A stretch of DNA of 64,000 bases from contig NZ_CP122537.1 of NCBI RefSeq assembly GCF_029853695.1, positions 2,749,501 to 2,813,500 of the forward strand. Direction: 5' to 3'. How positions within the stretch are numbered: the stretch's first letter is position 1; every line of letters begins with the position of its first letter. The notes beneath the pieces are model-generated. The model did no database searches. It saw only the letters and a program-made list of their open reading frames with translations, and was not told the DNA's origin. The position numbers and the translations under genes are program-made. Source of the stretch: Jannaschia sp. GRR-S6-38 (GTDB lineage: Bacteria; Pseudomonadota; Alphaproteobacteria; Rhodobacterales; Rhodobacteraceae). This document shows, one piece after another, positions 47,240 through 56,636 of this stretch.

Positions 47240-47446
47240 TCCCGTCTCCCCCGTCTGTGGCGCCGGGCCGCTGTTGCGGCGGCGGCGTGTTCCGTTCCCC
47301 TGGATCGGTTTTCCCGATGCGCATTTCGCGGTTTTCTATTCACGCTGTTGCATTGCCGCAACCACGGCACGGCGTCGCAGCCCTTCCGGCGCCCGAAGTG
47401 GCAGAAACCCGCCGGTTCGGCGCCGCGCCGTAACGCATCGGCGCGG

Positions 47447-48256
47447 TCAGCCCGTCTCGCTCAGCGGCCAGTAGAAATCGGGCGGCAGGCCGGCCTCGGC
47501 GCGCTTCTCCTCGTTGAAGGGCGGCTTGAGGGGGCCGTGGAAATAGCGCCGGACCAGATCGTGGAACACGTCCTTGGGATCGAGATCGTGGCGCCCGCAC
47601 AAGAAGTGAAACCATTTCGAGCCGTAGGCGACATGGCTCACCTCCTCGGCATAGATCGTCTCCAGCGCGGCAACGGCGTCGTCGGCCCCGGCCTTGCGGA
47701 AGATCTCGATCATGCCCGGCGTCACGTCGAGCCCGCGCGCCTCCAGCACCATCGGCACCACGGCCAACCGGGCCAATAGGTCGCCCGCCGTCTCCTCGGC
47801 GGCGCGCCACATGCCGGCATGCGCGGCCAGCGCGCCGTAATGCGACCCGGCCGCCTCGAGGCATTCCGCCATCAGGCCCCAATGCTTCGATTCCTCGTCG
47901 GCGGCGCGCACCCAGTCGTCGAAGAATCCCGGTGGCATGGGCACATGGGCGAACCGCGCGATCACGTCCCAATGCAGGTCGACGGCGTTCAGCTCGATAT
48001 GCGCCACGGCATGCAGCAGCGCGATCCGCCCCTCGGGCGTGCCGGGCTTGCGGCGCGGCACGTCGCGCGGGTGCTTCAGCTCCGGCCGCGCGGGCCGGGC
48101 GGGACGGTCGGGCGGATCGGCCGTGCCGATCTCGGGCAGGGCGCCCTCGGCTCGCGCGGCCTGCCAGGCGGCGGCGTAGCGGCGGCTGAGCGCGGTCTTG
48201 GCGCGCGCATCGGCGGTGGTCAGCACCTCCACTGCCATCTGCGCCAGCGGCGTCAC
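47447..48256 (-). CDS. Ferritin-like protein, DUF455 family
   Basis: 269 residues, helical ferritin-like domain: ALLHAVAHIELNAVDLHWDV, WVRAADEESKHWGLMAECLE, ETIYAEEVSHVAYGSKWFHF. Each block carries glutamate/histidine pairs that could ligate a di-iron centre. The family's function is unknown. Translation is coupled to the upstream peroxiredoxin gene by a 4-bp overlap, which suggests a link to oxidative stress or iron handling. Confidence 0.88.
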   Translation of the reverse strand: MTPLAQMAVEVLTTADARAKTALSRRYAAAWQAARAEGALPEIGTADPPDRPARPARPELKHPRDVPRRKPGTPEGRIALLHAVAHIELNAVDLHWDVIARFAHVPMPPGFFDDWVRAADEESKHWGLMAECLEAAGSHYGALAAHAGMWRAAEETAGDLLARLAVVPMVLEARGLDVTPGMIEIFRKAGADDAVAALETIYAEEVSHVAYGSKWFHFLCGRHDLDPKDVFHDLVRRYFHGPLKPPFNEEKRAEAGLPPDFYWPLSETG

Positions 48257-48717
48257 GCGCGCGCGGCTTCCAGCACCGCCTCCGCATGGCCGGGCACCTT
48301 CACCTTGCGCCAGACCTGCTTCACCGTCCCGTCGGCCGCGATCAGGAAGGTCGCGCGTTCGATCCCCATGCTCTTCTTGCCGTACATGTTCTTCTCGACC
48401 CAGACGCCGTAATCCTCGCAGACCGAGCCTTCCGCGTCCGAGGCCAGCGTCACGCCCAGCTCGTGCTTGGCGGCGAACTTGTCGTGCTTGGCGACGGTAT
48501 CCTTCGAGATGCCGACGATCTCCGCGCCCGCCTCGCGGAAGGCGTCGAGATGCTCGGTGAAGGCGATCGCCTCCTTGGTGCAGCCCGGCGTGTCGTCGCG
48601 CGGGTAGAAATACAGCACCACCTGCTTGCCGCGCATGTCGCGCAGACTGACCTCGCCGCCGCCATTGGTGGGCAGGGTGAAGTCGGGGGCCTCCTGGCCG
48701 GGCTGGATGTCGGGCAT
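48253..48717 (-). CDS. bcp: Thiol peroxidase Bcp (AhpC/PrxQ family)
   Basis: 154 residues, atypical 2-Cys/1-Cys peroxiredoxin of the PrxQ/Bcp type. The peroxidatic cysteine is in YFYPRDDTPGCTKEAIAFTE. The resolving cysteine position five residues later, present in many Bcp proteins, is alanine/isoleucine here. A further cysteine occurs in EGSVCEDYG. The active-site arginine region RATFLIAADG is conserved. It reduces peroxides using thioredoxin. The gene precedes and overlaps the DUF455 gene, and is divergent from the AsmA-like gene. Confidence 0.94.
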   Translation of the reverse strand: MPDIQPGQEAPDFTLPTNGGGEVSLRDMRGKQVVLYFYPRDDTPGCTKEAIAFTEHLDAFREAGAEIVGISKDTVAKHDKFAAKHELGVTLASDAEGSVCEDYGVWVEKNMYGKKSMGIERATFLIAADGTVKQVWRKVKVPGHAEAVLEAARA

Positions 48718-48799
48718 GGCACTCTCCTGTCGGTTGTCGCGAGAGGACTTGGAACCCGTCCCCCCGATGGTCAAGATGGCGCGATCCTGCGAGCCGCCC

Positions 48800-51700
48800 A
48801 TGACAGATGACCTGACGCCCCCCCGCCGCCGCCGTCCGCTTCGCCGGGCGACGGGGGTCGTGCTGGTCCTGCTGGTCGCCGCGCTGGCCACCGCGGGCTG
48901 GCGGCTGACCCGCGGGCCGGTCGATCTGCCGGCCTGGGTTGTGGCGCGGGCCGAGGCGCGGCTGGGCGCGGGGCTGGCGCCGACCGCGCTGACGCTGGGC
49001 GGCGTTTCGCTCGATTTCGACACTGGGGCTCTGGCGCTCGGGCTGCGGCTGCGCGGGGCGGAACTCGCGCGCGACGGTGCGACGCTGCTGCGCCTGCCCG
49101 ACGCGCGGGTCGAACTGGACGCGCGGGCGCTGGCCGCGGGCCGGCTGCGCCCCACCCGGATCGGGGTCGAGGGGCTGTCGCTGCGCGTGGCCCGCGACGC
49201 GGAGGGCCGGCTCAACCTCGGGCTCGGCGGGGGCGGCGGCGGCTTGCCCGACAGCTGGGCCGGCGCGTTGGAGAGCATCGACGCGGTCTTGTCCGCGCCC
49301 GCCGTGGCCGCGCTGGACGAGCTGCGCATCGACGGCGTCCGGCTGGACCTGTCGGATGCCGTCACCGGGCTTTCCCAGCAGATCGAGAACGGCTCGCTGG
49401 TGATGCGCCGGGCCGGGCAGGCGGCCGCGCTGGACCTGGTGACCGAGCTGCCGCTCTCCGGCGGGGGCGCGGCGCGGCTCACCGCGACGCTGGAGCGGCG
49501 GGTGCCGGGCGAGGGGGCGATGGCGCGCTTCGCGTTGGTCGGGCTGCCGGTCGGCCGCTTGGCCGAGGCGCTGCCGAACGTGCCTGCCCTGTCGCTGGGC
49601 CGTGGCACCCTATCGACCAGCGCGGCCATGACCCTGTCCGAGGACGGCGTGCCCGGCCCGCTGCGCGGCCAGGTCCAGCTGTCGGAGGCCCAGCTCACCG
49701 GCCGGCCCCGCTTCGCGCTGGACCGCGCGCGGCTCGGCTTCGCCTGGCAGCCCGGCTCGGGCCGGATCGCGCTCGAAGAGGTCGCGGCCTCCTCCGATGA
49801 CCTGGCGCTCGCGGCGACGGGGCAGATCCTGCTCGAGGACGGGCTGGTCGGTCCAGTGCAGGTGCAGCTCCGGCTCGGCGAGACGGTCTTCGACCCCGAG
49901 GGCATGTTCGACCGCCGCGTGGCCTTCGACGAAGGCCTGATCGAGGCGCGGCTGACCCAGGCGCCGCTGGCGCTGCGGGTCGGGCAGGCGATGGTCACCG
50001 GCCCCTCGGCCACGGCGCGGGCCTCCGGCCGGCTGCGCTTCCGGCCCGAGGGGCTGGAGGGCGCGCTGCGCGTCGCGGTGCCGCAGATGCCGGTCGAGGA
50101 TCTCAAGGCGCTCTGGCCGCGCGAGGTGCAGCCGCAGGCACAGCGCTGGTTCGACACGAACCTGCTGGGCGGCACGGCGCGGGACGTGGTCGCGGCGTTG
50201 CGGCTGGCGCCCGGCGCCGCGCCCGAGGTGCTGGGCAGCTTCACCTTCGCCGACGGCACCTTCCGCTACATGCGCTTCATGCCGCCGGGCGAGGGCGCGG
50301 CCGGCGCGGCGCAGCTCGACGGCGACCGCTTCTCGATCCGGCTGGACGCGGGCACCGTGCCGGGCCGGGGCCCGTCGACGCCCGAAGGCGTGGCACCCGG
50401 GCGCATCGACCTCGCCGGCACGCGCTTCGTCATCCCCGACGCCCGCCAGCGCCCGCCGCGGGGCGAGCTGTCGCTGGTGGCCGCGGGCGCGATGGGGGAC
50501 GTTCTGGACCTGATGGACAACCGCCCCTTCCGGCTGCTGTCGCGGCTGGACCGGACGCGCGACCTGGTTTCGGGGGCGGCGACGGCGACCGTCTCGGTGT
50601 CGCTGCCGCTGCGGCCCGGCAACGCGCCGGCCGATATCGTCTACGAGGTCGCGGCCCGCCTGACCGGCGTCGAAAGCACCACGCTGGTCCCGAACCGCAG
50701 CCTCGCCGCCGAGGCGCTGGCGCTGCGCGCCGTCCCGGGGCTGGTCGAGATCACGGGCCAGGCGACGCTGGACGGGGTGCCCTTCGACGGGCGCTGGTGG
50801 CAGGTGCTGCCGCCGCCCTCCGAAGACGCGATCGACCCGAACGCGCCGCCGCCTCCGCCGCAGCCCCTGCCGGAGCCCGGACGGCTGGCCGGGCGCGCGA
50901 CGCTGACGCCCGAGGGCCTGGCGCGGCTCGGCATCTCGGTGGGCGCGATCGCGCTGGACGGCGCGACCGCGGCGCAGGTCGAGGTCGCGCTTCCGCGGGG
51001 CGCGCCGCCGCAGCTGAGCCTGCGGTCGGATCTTTCGGGGCTTTCGGTGGGACTGCCGGCCATCGCCTGGTCGAAGCCCGCCGGCCGTGCGGCGGAATTC
51101 GCGCTGGAGGCCACGCTGGGCGCCACGCCCGAGGTGACGCGCATCGCGCTCGACGCGCCGGGGCTGGAGGCCGCGGGCCGCATCGTCCTGCGCCAAGGCG
51201 GCGGGCTCGAGCGGGCGGCGTTCGACCGGGTTCGGACCGGGTTCTTTACCGGGCCGCTGGTCCTGACGGGGCGCGGCGCGGGCCGGTCGCCCGCGGTCGC
51301 CATCCGGGGCGGCGCGGCCGACCTGCGGCGCGCGCTGCTCTCCACCGGAGGCGGGGGCGGCGGCGATCCCGCGCCGCTCGAGATCGTGCTGGACCGGCTG
51401 CAGGTGACCGAAGGCATCGCGCTCACCGATATGCGGGCGCGGCTGCGCGGCGGGGCGGGCGAGTTCACCGCCCGCGTCAATGGCGGCACGCCGGTCGAGG
51501 GCGTGCTGGCGCCGCAGGGGGATGGCAGCGCCGTGCAGATCCGCACCGGCGACGGCGGCGGCGTGCTGCGCTCGGCGGGGCTCTTCCAGGATGCCCGCGG
51601 CGGCGCGCTGACGATGACGCTGCGGCCCACGGGTCAGACGGGCGTCTATGCCGGCGCGCTGCGCGGCAGCGACCTGCGGGTCCGCGACGCGCCCGCGCTG

Positions 51701-52093
51701 GCCTCGCTCCTGCAGGCGCTGTCGGTCGTGGGCATCCTCGAGCAGCTAGGCGGCGAAGGTCTCGTCTTCCAGACCGTCGAGAGCGATTTCACCCTGCGGC
51801 CCAGCGACATCGTCGTGCGTCGGGCCAGTGCCGTCGGGCCGTCGATGTCGATCACCGCCGACGGGGTGTTCGACCTCGCCGCCAAGCGGATGGACATGCA
51901 GGGCGTAATCTCGCCGATCTACCTGGTGAACGGGCTGTTCGGCGCGCTGTTTGCGCGGCGCGACGAGGGGCTCTTCGGCTTCACCTACCGGTTGACCGGC
52001 CCGGCGGCGGATCCGCAGGTCTCGGTCAACCCGCTCTCGATCCTGACGCCGGGCGTGTTCCGCGACATCTTCCGCCGGGCCCCGCCCACCTGA
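48800..52093 (+). CDS. YhdP/AsmA-like envelope protein (DUF3971 / AsmA-like C-terminal)
   Basis: 1097 residues: a basic cytoplasmic start ([13 protein letters not shown]), one membrane helix ([17 protein letters not shown]), and a very long periplasmic region of repeating beta strands. The C-terminal part ([55 protein letters not shown]) is the AsmA-like C-terminal signature. YhdP/TamB/AsmA proteins are thought to be bridge-like lipid carriers between inner and outer membranes. It is 14 bp upstream of queA, probably in the same transcript. Confidence 0.85.
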   Translation: MTDDLTPPRRRRPLRRATGVVLVLLVAALATAGWRLTRGPVDLPAWVVARAEARLGAGLAPTALTLGGVSLDFDTGALALGLRLRGAELARDGATLLRLPDARVELDARALAAGRLRPTRIGVEGLSLRVARDAEGRLNLGLGGGGGGLPDSWAGALESIDAVLSAPAVAALDELRIDGVRLDLSDAVTGLSQQIENGSLVMRRAGQAAALDLVTELPLSGGGAARLTATLERRVPGEGAMARFALVGLPVGRLAEALPNVPALSLGRGTLSTSAAMTLSEDGVPGPLRGQVQLSEAQLTGRPRFALDRARLGFAWQPGSGRIALEEVAASSDDLALAATGQILLEDGLVGPVQVQLRLGETVFDPEGMFDRRVAFDEGLIEARLTQAPLALRVGQAMVTGPSATARASGRLRFRPEGLEGALRVAVPQMPVEDLKALWPREVQPQAQRWFDTNLLGGTARDVVAALRLAPGAAPEVLGSFTFADGTFRYMRFMPPGEGAAGAAQLDGDRFSIRLDAGTVPGRGPSTPEGVAPGRIDLAGTRFVIPDARQRPPRGELSLVAAGAMGDVLDLMDNRPFRLLSRLDRTRDLVSGAATATVSVSLPLRPGNAPADIVYEVAARLTGVESTTLVPNRSLAAEALALRAVPGLVEITGQATLDGVPFDGRWWQVLPPPSEDAIDPNAPPPPPQPLPEPGRLAGRATLTPEGLARLGISVGAIALDGATAAQVEVALPRGAPPQLSLRSDLSGLSVGLPAIAWSKPAGRAAEFALEATLGATPEVTRIALDAPGLEAAGRIVLRQGGGLERAAFDRVRTGFFTGPLVLTGRGAGRSPAVAIRGGAADLRRALLSTGGGGGGDPAPLEIVLDRLQVTEGIALTDMRARLRGGAGEFTARVNGGTPVEGVLAPQGDGSAVQIRTGDGGGVLRSAGLFQDARGGALTMTLRPTGQTGVYAGALRGSDLRVRDAPALASLLQALSVVGILEQLGGEGLVFQTVESDFTLRPSDIVVRRASAVGPSMSITADGVFDLAAKRMDMQGVISPIYLVNGLFGALFARRDEGLFGFTYRLTGPAADPQVSVNPLSILTPGVFRDIFRRAPPT

Positions 52094-52106
52094 TAGGGGC
52101 GGCGGC

Positions 52107-53159
52107 ATGAAGCTGAGCGATTTCGATTTCACCCTGCCCGAGGACCTGATCGCGACCCGTCCCGCGCGGCCCCGATCCTCGGCGCGTATGCTCGTGGTGC
52201 GGCCTTCGGGGCTGACCGATGCGCGGGTGTCGGACCTGCCGGACTGGCTGCGGCCGGGCGACCGGCTGGTGCTGAACGACACCAAGGTGATCCCCGCGCG
52301 GCTCTCGGGCGAGCGGGCGCGCGAGACGCGCGACGGCTCGGGCCGGGCGGCTTGCGAATTCACCCTGACGCAGGCGCTGCCGGACGGGTCCTGGCGGGCG
52401 CTGGGCAAGCCCTTGCGCAAGCTGCGCGAAGGCGACCGGATCGAGTTCGCCGCCGGGCTGACGGCGCGGGTCCTAGGCAAGGACGAGACCGAGGTGGCGC
52501 TACAGTTCGACAGCAGCGGCAAGGACTTGGACGCCGTTCTTCAAGTCGCGGGCGAGATGCCCCTGCCGCCCTATATCGCCGCCAAACGCAAGCCCGATGC
52601 GGCCGATCGCGATGACTACCAGACCATCTGGGCGCGCCATTCCGGGGCGGTCGCGGCGCCGACGGCGAGCTTGCATTTCGACGCGTCCCTGCTGGAGGCG
52701 TTGCGGGCGCGGGGCGTGGAGTTCACCGAGGTGACGCTGCATGTCGGGGCGGGGACGTTCCTGCCGGTGAAGGTGGAGGACGTAACCACCCACAAGATGC
52801 ATGCGGAATGGGGCGAGGTCACCGCGCAAGCTGCGGAAGACATTGCGAAAACCCGGGCCGACGGGGGGCGGGTGATCCCAGTGGGGACGACCGCGCTGCG
52901 GCTGATCGAGAGCGCGGCGCGGGACGGGACCATCGCGCCGTTCCGGGGCGAGACGGATATCTTCATCTACCCGGGTTTCGAGTTCCGCGTAACCGACGGA
53001 TTGATCACGAATTTCCACCTACCGCAGAGCACATTGCTGATGCTGGTCAGCGCGTTGATGGGGCGCGAGCGGATGCTGGCGGCCTATGCCCATGCGGTCG
53101 AGAACCGCTACCGGTTCTTCAGCTACGGCGATGCCTCGCTGCTGCTGCCGGAGGGGTGA
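52107..53159 (+). CDS. queA: tRNA preQ1 S-adenosylmethionine ribosyltransferase-isomerase
   Basis: 350 residues. QueA transfers the ribosyl part of S-adenosylmethionine to preQ1 in tRNA on the way to queuosine. Motifs include [109 protein letters not shown] and [19 protein letters not shown]. The sequence appears complete. Its usual neighbour tgt is not adjacent. Confidence 0.97.
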   Translation: MKLSDFDFTLPEDLIATRPARPRSSARMLVVRPSGLTDARVSDLPDWLRPGDRLVLNDTKVIPARLSGERARETRDGSGRAACEFTLTQALPDGSWRALGKPLRKLREGDRIEFAAGLTARVLGKDETEVALQFDSSGKDLDAVLQVAGEMPLPPYIAAKRKPDAADRDDYQTIWARHSGAVAAPTASLHFDASLLEALRARGVEFTEVTLHVGAGTFLPVKVEDVTTHKMHAEWGEVTAQAAEDIAKTRADGGRVIPVGTTALRLIESAARDGTIAPFRGETDIFIYPGFEFRVTDGLITNFHLPQSTLLMLVSALMGRERMLAAYAHAVENRYRFFSYGDASLLLPEG

Positions 53160-53167
53160 AATCCGTG

Positions 53168-53199
53168 GATGATCTGCGGGTGATCTGCGGGTGATCCGT
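53168..53199. repeat. Short tandem repeat after queA
   Basis: Two and a half copies of a roughly 12-bp unit (TGATCTGCGGG...) lie between the queA stop and the PhzF-like gene stop. Likely a local slippage product. Confidence 0.5.
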
Positions 53200-53207
53200 G
53201 TCGGACG

Positions 53208-54065
53208 TCATTCGACATCCCCTTCCGCGATATCGCGCACCGCGCCGGCCACGGTGACCGGGTCGCCTTGGGTGCCGGTCACCGTCACCTCCAGCCGCGA
53301 GGGGGCGCCCATATCGGCCCCCTGCAGCACGGTGAACGCGCCGCCTTCGCGGAGCCCGTCCCAGTCGAGATCGACCAGCGCGCCGCCCAGCGCCGCGGCG
53401 GCGGCGCCGTTGGCCGGGTCCTCGACCACGCCGCCGATGGCGAAGGCGTTGCGGGAATGGATCAGCCGCGGGGTCTCGATCTGCAGGAGCGAGATCGTGG
53501 TCAGCCGCGCGTCCCGCATCAGCGCCTGGCCCGCGTAGAACGGGTAGGCCATCGCCGCGAGCCGGGCGCGGTCGCGCAGCGCGAGGATCGCGTGGCGCTC
53601 GCCCGCCTCGGCCAGGCGCGGCGGCAGGCGGGGGTCGAGATCCCCGGCCGTCAGATCGAACAGCGCCAGCAGCCGGTCGCGCAGCCCGGGGTCGAGCGGA
53701 GCGGAGCGCGTCGGCGGCGAGGTCAGCGCAGCGCGCCAATCCGCGCCGTCGCGCGTCGCCTCGACCGAGATCGCGGCGTCGCGCAGCGCGAGCGGAAAGC
53801 GGCCCGGCCCCGCGCGGCGGCCGAGCGCCACGCCCAGCGCGATGGTGGCGTGGCCGCAGAAGGCCACTCCAGCGGCGGGCGCGTAGTAGCGCACGGTCCA
53901 GCCGCCCGCGCCGTCGGGCGCGGCGAAGGCGGTTTCGGAATAGCCGATCTCGGCGGCGATGCGCTGCATCTCGGCCGGCGGGGGCAGGGCGTCGCCGATG
54001 ACGACGCCGGCCGGGTTCCCGCCGCGTCCGGCATCGGCGAAGGCGGAGAGGCGCTGGATTTCCAT
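53208..54065 (-). CDS. PhzF-family isomerase-like protein
   Basis: 285 residues with the PhzF double-hotdog pattern: AFADAGRGGNPAGVVIGDAL, IGYSETAFA (conserved catalytic glutamate), RYYAPAAGVAFCGHATIALG and GGVVEDPANGAAAAALGGAL. PhzF itself isomerises a phenazine precursor, but most homologues have unknown substrates. No phenazine genes are present. Start ATG 54065 is the family start. An AT-rich, probably acquired gene lies directly upstream on the other strand. Confidence 0.88.
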   Translation of the reverse strand: MEIQRLSAFADAGRGGNPAGVVIGDALPPPAEMQRIAAEIGYSETAFAAPDGAGGWTVRYYAPAAGVAFCGHATIALGVALGRRAGPGRFPLALRDAAISVEATRDGADWRAALTSPPTRSAPLDPGLRDRLLALFDLTAGDLDPRLPPRLAEAGERHAILALRDRARLAAMAYPFYAGQALMRDARLTTISLLQIETPRLIHSRNAFAIGGVVEDPANGAAAAALGGALVDLDWDGLREGGAFTVLQGADMGAPSRLEVTVTGTQGDPVTVAGAVRDIAEGDVE

Positions 54066-54185
54066 GGGCGATCCTTTCCGAACCGTTCCTAAAGCTGGCC
54101 TGCTTCTTTCGGCCAGATATACGCATATTGACAATCCGTATGTTGTCTAAGCTTTTGGCATCAACGGGCCTTGAAGGGGTGCGAT

Positions 54186-55082
54186 ATGTCGGGTGACGTT
54201 AGAGAATCGGGGTCTGCCTCATTCGTTTCGGAAGTGCTCTGGAGCTCGGCTTTCCCTCCCAGTCAACTCGATCGCATGCAAACTATTCTCAGAGGCCATG
54301 GCTATGGCGCTTTGGAAGTTTCGATGTGCTGCCCATCTGGCCTATCGGCACTCCGAAGGATGTTTTTCCTCACCTATGGCCCCGAGGGGCGTCCAGTCTC
54401 AAGCCTCTCGGAAATAGCCGTTCCCGAAAATTCTACGTTTCTTAAGATTACCGCTCGATTTCTAACGGCTCAAGAACGTGATCTTGGGCGTGTCAGGATG
54501 CTGAGTGCGGCAAACCTCCTGAGAATGACATTTGGAATTCCTGCCGCAAGGGAGGCGTGCTTATTTTGGCGGTCGGATGAGGGCAGATCCGAAAATAGAT
54601 GGGTCTCTGACCCCGCATATGCATCGTTCTTTGACACACAAGCGCTCAATTTGTTTGGCGATCCACCGATTGAAGAGGCGAAAATTAGACGCATCCCCGA
54701 CGAGGCACACATTTTGATAGACAAAGCATTATCGCAACGTTTCCCAGAAGAAGCCTTCATCCTTCTGTGGGTCGCCTTTGAGGCGATTATAAGCGCCTTT
54801 CCCGGAAATCAAACCAACGGAGAAAAGAGAAAGAGGTACTTCAAGGGAACCCTGATGTCCAACGATGCAAATGAAGAAGTCAGAATGCTTCATAGAGTTA
54901 GAGGCGACCTCTTCAAAGAGGGGCGTGCCGATTTGCCGGAACTGAGTTTGGCAATCCAGTCACTCTATTGCGCAATTCAACTCTCGATTCTTGAGGACTG
55001 CCCGCAGCGCGCGGCCTTTCTTAGAGGCTATGAAGCGCAGATCACGCAGCGTCGCAATGAAAGAAGTGTAGCGCCAAATTGA
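54186..55082 (+). CDS. AT-rich protein of unknown function with degenerate HEPN-like C-terminus
   Basis: 298 residues from ATG 54186, preceded by a GAAGGGG ribosome-binding site; a TTG at 54171 is less likely. The C-terminal third is helical: IDKALSQRFPEEAFILLWVA, FEAIISAFPG, and VRGDLFKEGR around residues 238-247. This resembles the end of Apea-like HEPN domains, where an R-x4-6-H motif marks the RNase site. Here the arginine is present but lysine replaces the histidine, so catalysis would be lost if homologous. No other domain is recognised. Codon use is far more AT-rich than the neighbours, indicating recent acquisition. It has no obvious partner gene. Confidence 0.6.
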   Translation: MSGDVRESGSASFVSEVLWSSAFPPSQLDRMQTILRGHGYGALEVSMCCPSGLSALRRMFFLTYGPEGRPVSSLSEIAVPENSTFLKITARFLTAQERDLGRVRMLSAANLLRMTFGIPAAREACLFWRSDEGRSENRWVSDPAYASFFDTQALNLFGDPPIEEAKIRRIPDEAHILIDKALSQRFPEEAFILLWVAFEAIISAFPGNQTNGEKRKRYFKGTLMSNDANEEVRMLHRVRGDLFKEGRADLPELSLAIQSLYCAIQLSILEDCPQRAAFLRGYEAQITQRRNERSVAPN

Positions 55083-55547
55083 AGGGCTACGCGGGCGATC
55101 TGGAGCTTGTTGAAAGAGTCCGTCCAGAGTGTGATTGGTGTCTCGGACCAGTTTCCCAAGCGTCCCCTCTGAAACTTTGAATGAGCCGGTCTCAGACTTG
55201 TGCCTCAACCCTGCGGGCTCTGGTGCTCGCGGTGCCGGGCATGGACGCCTACGGGCCAGCCGACCGGCTGGCCGCGGGACAGGCTTTGCAGCCGCTGTTG
55301 CTGCTGGCGGCCGCACCGCGCTGTCCGCTCTCCGCGGGGATGAGTGCCGGAGGGGCGGAGCGGGCCCACGCCGCCCTTGACAGGCATCAATGCGCGCCGG
55401 GCCGGATCGCGAGAGCGTGGGGCTGTGACGGCACGGGCCCGGGGGGCGCCTGGGGGGAGCACCCGCGACCCAGCCGACACGCGGGGCGCGGCGCCGGCCG
55501 ATCCGGCGCTGCGCCCCTTCACCGCCGCGCCGCCCGGAGTGCCCGAG
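55083..55547. other. Gap without an intact gene between the acquired gene and the nitroreductase
   Basis: The first 120 bp are unremarkable, with a stretch (GGAGCTTGTTGAAAGAGTCC) that I could not assign; it could be an insertion-sequence end. Then comes the broken nitroreductase copy (55205-55320), then about 220 bp of GC-rich DNA with a lone TTGACA (55377) but no matching -10 element. Confidence 0.4.
55205..55320 (+). pseudogene. Truncated duplicate of the downstream nitroreductase gene
   Basis: A frame reading LRALVLAVPGMDAYGPADRL then AAGQALQPLLLLAAA matches the nitroreductase segment LRAPVLAVLGTDADGPADRL AAGQALQRLLLVAAAA. By eye, 104 bp (55211-55314 against 56214-56317) differ at about 12 positions. 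Only this C-terminal piece remains, without start, active site or end. It is a remnant of a paralogue or of a duplication-deletion. Confidence 0.75.
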
Positions 55548-56495
55548 ATGCCCGACCGCGCCATCCTGGAAGAGCTGATCGCGCAGGCGGTGCTGGCGCC
55601 GTCGAGCCACAACACCCAGCCCTGGCTGTTCGAGATCGCCGGCACGGAGCTGCGCCTGCGGGCGGACGGGGACCGCACCCTGCCGGTGAACGACCCCGAG
55701 GATCGGGAATTGGTCATCAGCTGCGGCTGCGCGCTGTTCAACCTGCGCGCCGCGGCGGCGGCGGCGGGCCTGGGCTGCCAGGTCCGGGCCTTTCCCGACG
55801 CCGCGGACCCGGAGCTTCTGGCCGGGATCGGCTTCGCGGGGCCGCCGGATCCCGCGCTGGCCGCGCTCGCCCCGGCGATCGCCGGGCGGCGCACCCATCG
55901 CGGGCCCTTCGCCGCCGGGGCGGTCGCCGAGGGCGACGTCGCCGCGCTGGTCCGCGCGGCGGAGGCCGAGGGCGCGCGGCTCGCGATCATCGGCGACGCG
56001 GCGCAGCGCAGCAGCATCGCGGAACTGGTGGCCGAGGGCGACGCCGCGCAATGGCGCGATCCGGCCTGGCGGGACGAGCTGGCCCGCTGGATGCATCCCA
56101 AGCGGGAGGGCGACGGGCTGAGCCTGCCCGCGCCGGCGGTGCCCGTGGCGCGGGCGGTGGTGCGGCGGCTGGACCTGGGCGGCCGGGTGGGCGCGAAGGA
56201 TCGCGCGCTGGCCCTGCGGGCGCCGGTGCTGGCGGTGCTGGGCACGGACGCCGACGGGCCCGCCGACCGGCTGGCCGCGGGACAGGCCTTGCAGCGACTG
56301 TTGCTGGTGGCGGCGGCGGCGGGGCTGCAGGCATCCTACCTGAACCAGCCGGTGCAGCTGCCGGCGCTGCGGCCGCGGCTGGCGGCGCTGTGCGGCGGGG
56401 AGGGCGCGCCGCAGATCCTGCTGCGGATCGGCCGGCAGAAGGCGATCCTGCCGCCCGCGCCGCGCCGGCCGCTCGCCGCGGTGATGACGGGCTGA
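55548..56495 (+). CDS. Nitroreductase-family (Acg-like) FMN protein
   Basis: 315 residues. The FMN-site motif is VLAPSSHNTQPW (residues 14-25), then the divergent Acg-type double domain with RRTHRGPFA in the middle. The C-terminus is QASYLNQPVQLPALRPRLAA. These FMN-binding proteins are related to nitroreductases, but some have lost activity (Mycobacterium Acg). Function unknown. A broken duplicate of its C-terminal segment lies 1 kb upstream. Confidence 0.85.
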   Translation: MPDRAILEELIAQAVLAPSSHNTQPWLFEIAGTELRLRADGDRTLPVNDPEDRELVISCGCALFNLRAAAAAAGLGCQVRAFPDAADPELLAGIGFAGPPDPALAALAPAIAGRRTHRGPFAAGAVAEGDVAALVRAAEAEGARLAIIGDAAQRSSIAELVAEGDAAQWRDPAWRDELARWMHPKREGDGLSLPAPAVPVARAVVRRLDLGGRVGAKDRALALRAPVLAVLGTDADGPADRLAAGQALQRLLLVAAAAGLQASYLNQPVQLPALRPRLAALCGGEGAPQILLRIGRQKAILPPAPRRPLAAVMTG

Positions 56496-56636
56496 GCACC
56501 GCGTCCCTCGGGGCCCCGAGGGGCGCGATTTGCGCGCGCGCGGCTTTGCGACAATCGACTTCGCATTCGGGATGGACGCATGGCGGCCCCGGGCGTAGGC
56601 GCGGGCCGAACCCATACGCGCGAATCGAGGCCGCCC

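Noticed and set aside
53168..53199. Tandem repeat after queA as a regulatory array
   Set aside because: Only about two and a half copies in a 48-bp convergent gap; probably slippage.
55083..55204. Insertion-sequence end near GGAGCTTGTTGAAAGAGTCC
   Set aside because: No matching inverted repeat or transposase fragment could be identified by eye, so not called as a mobile element.
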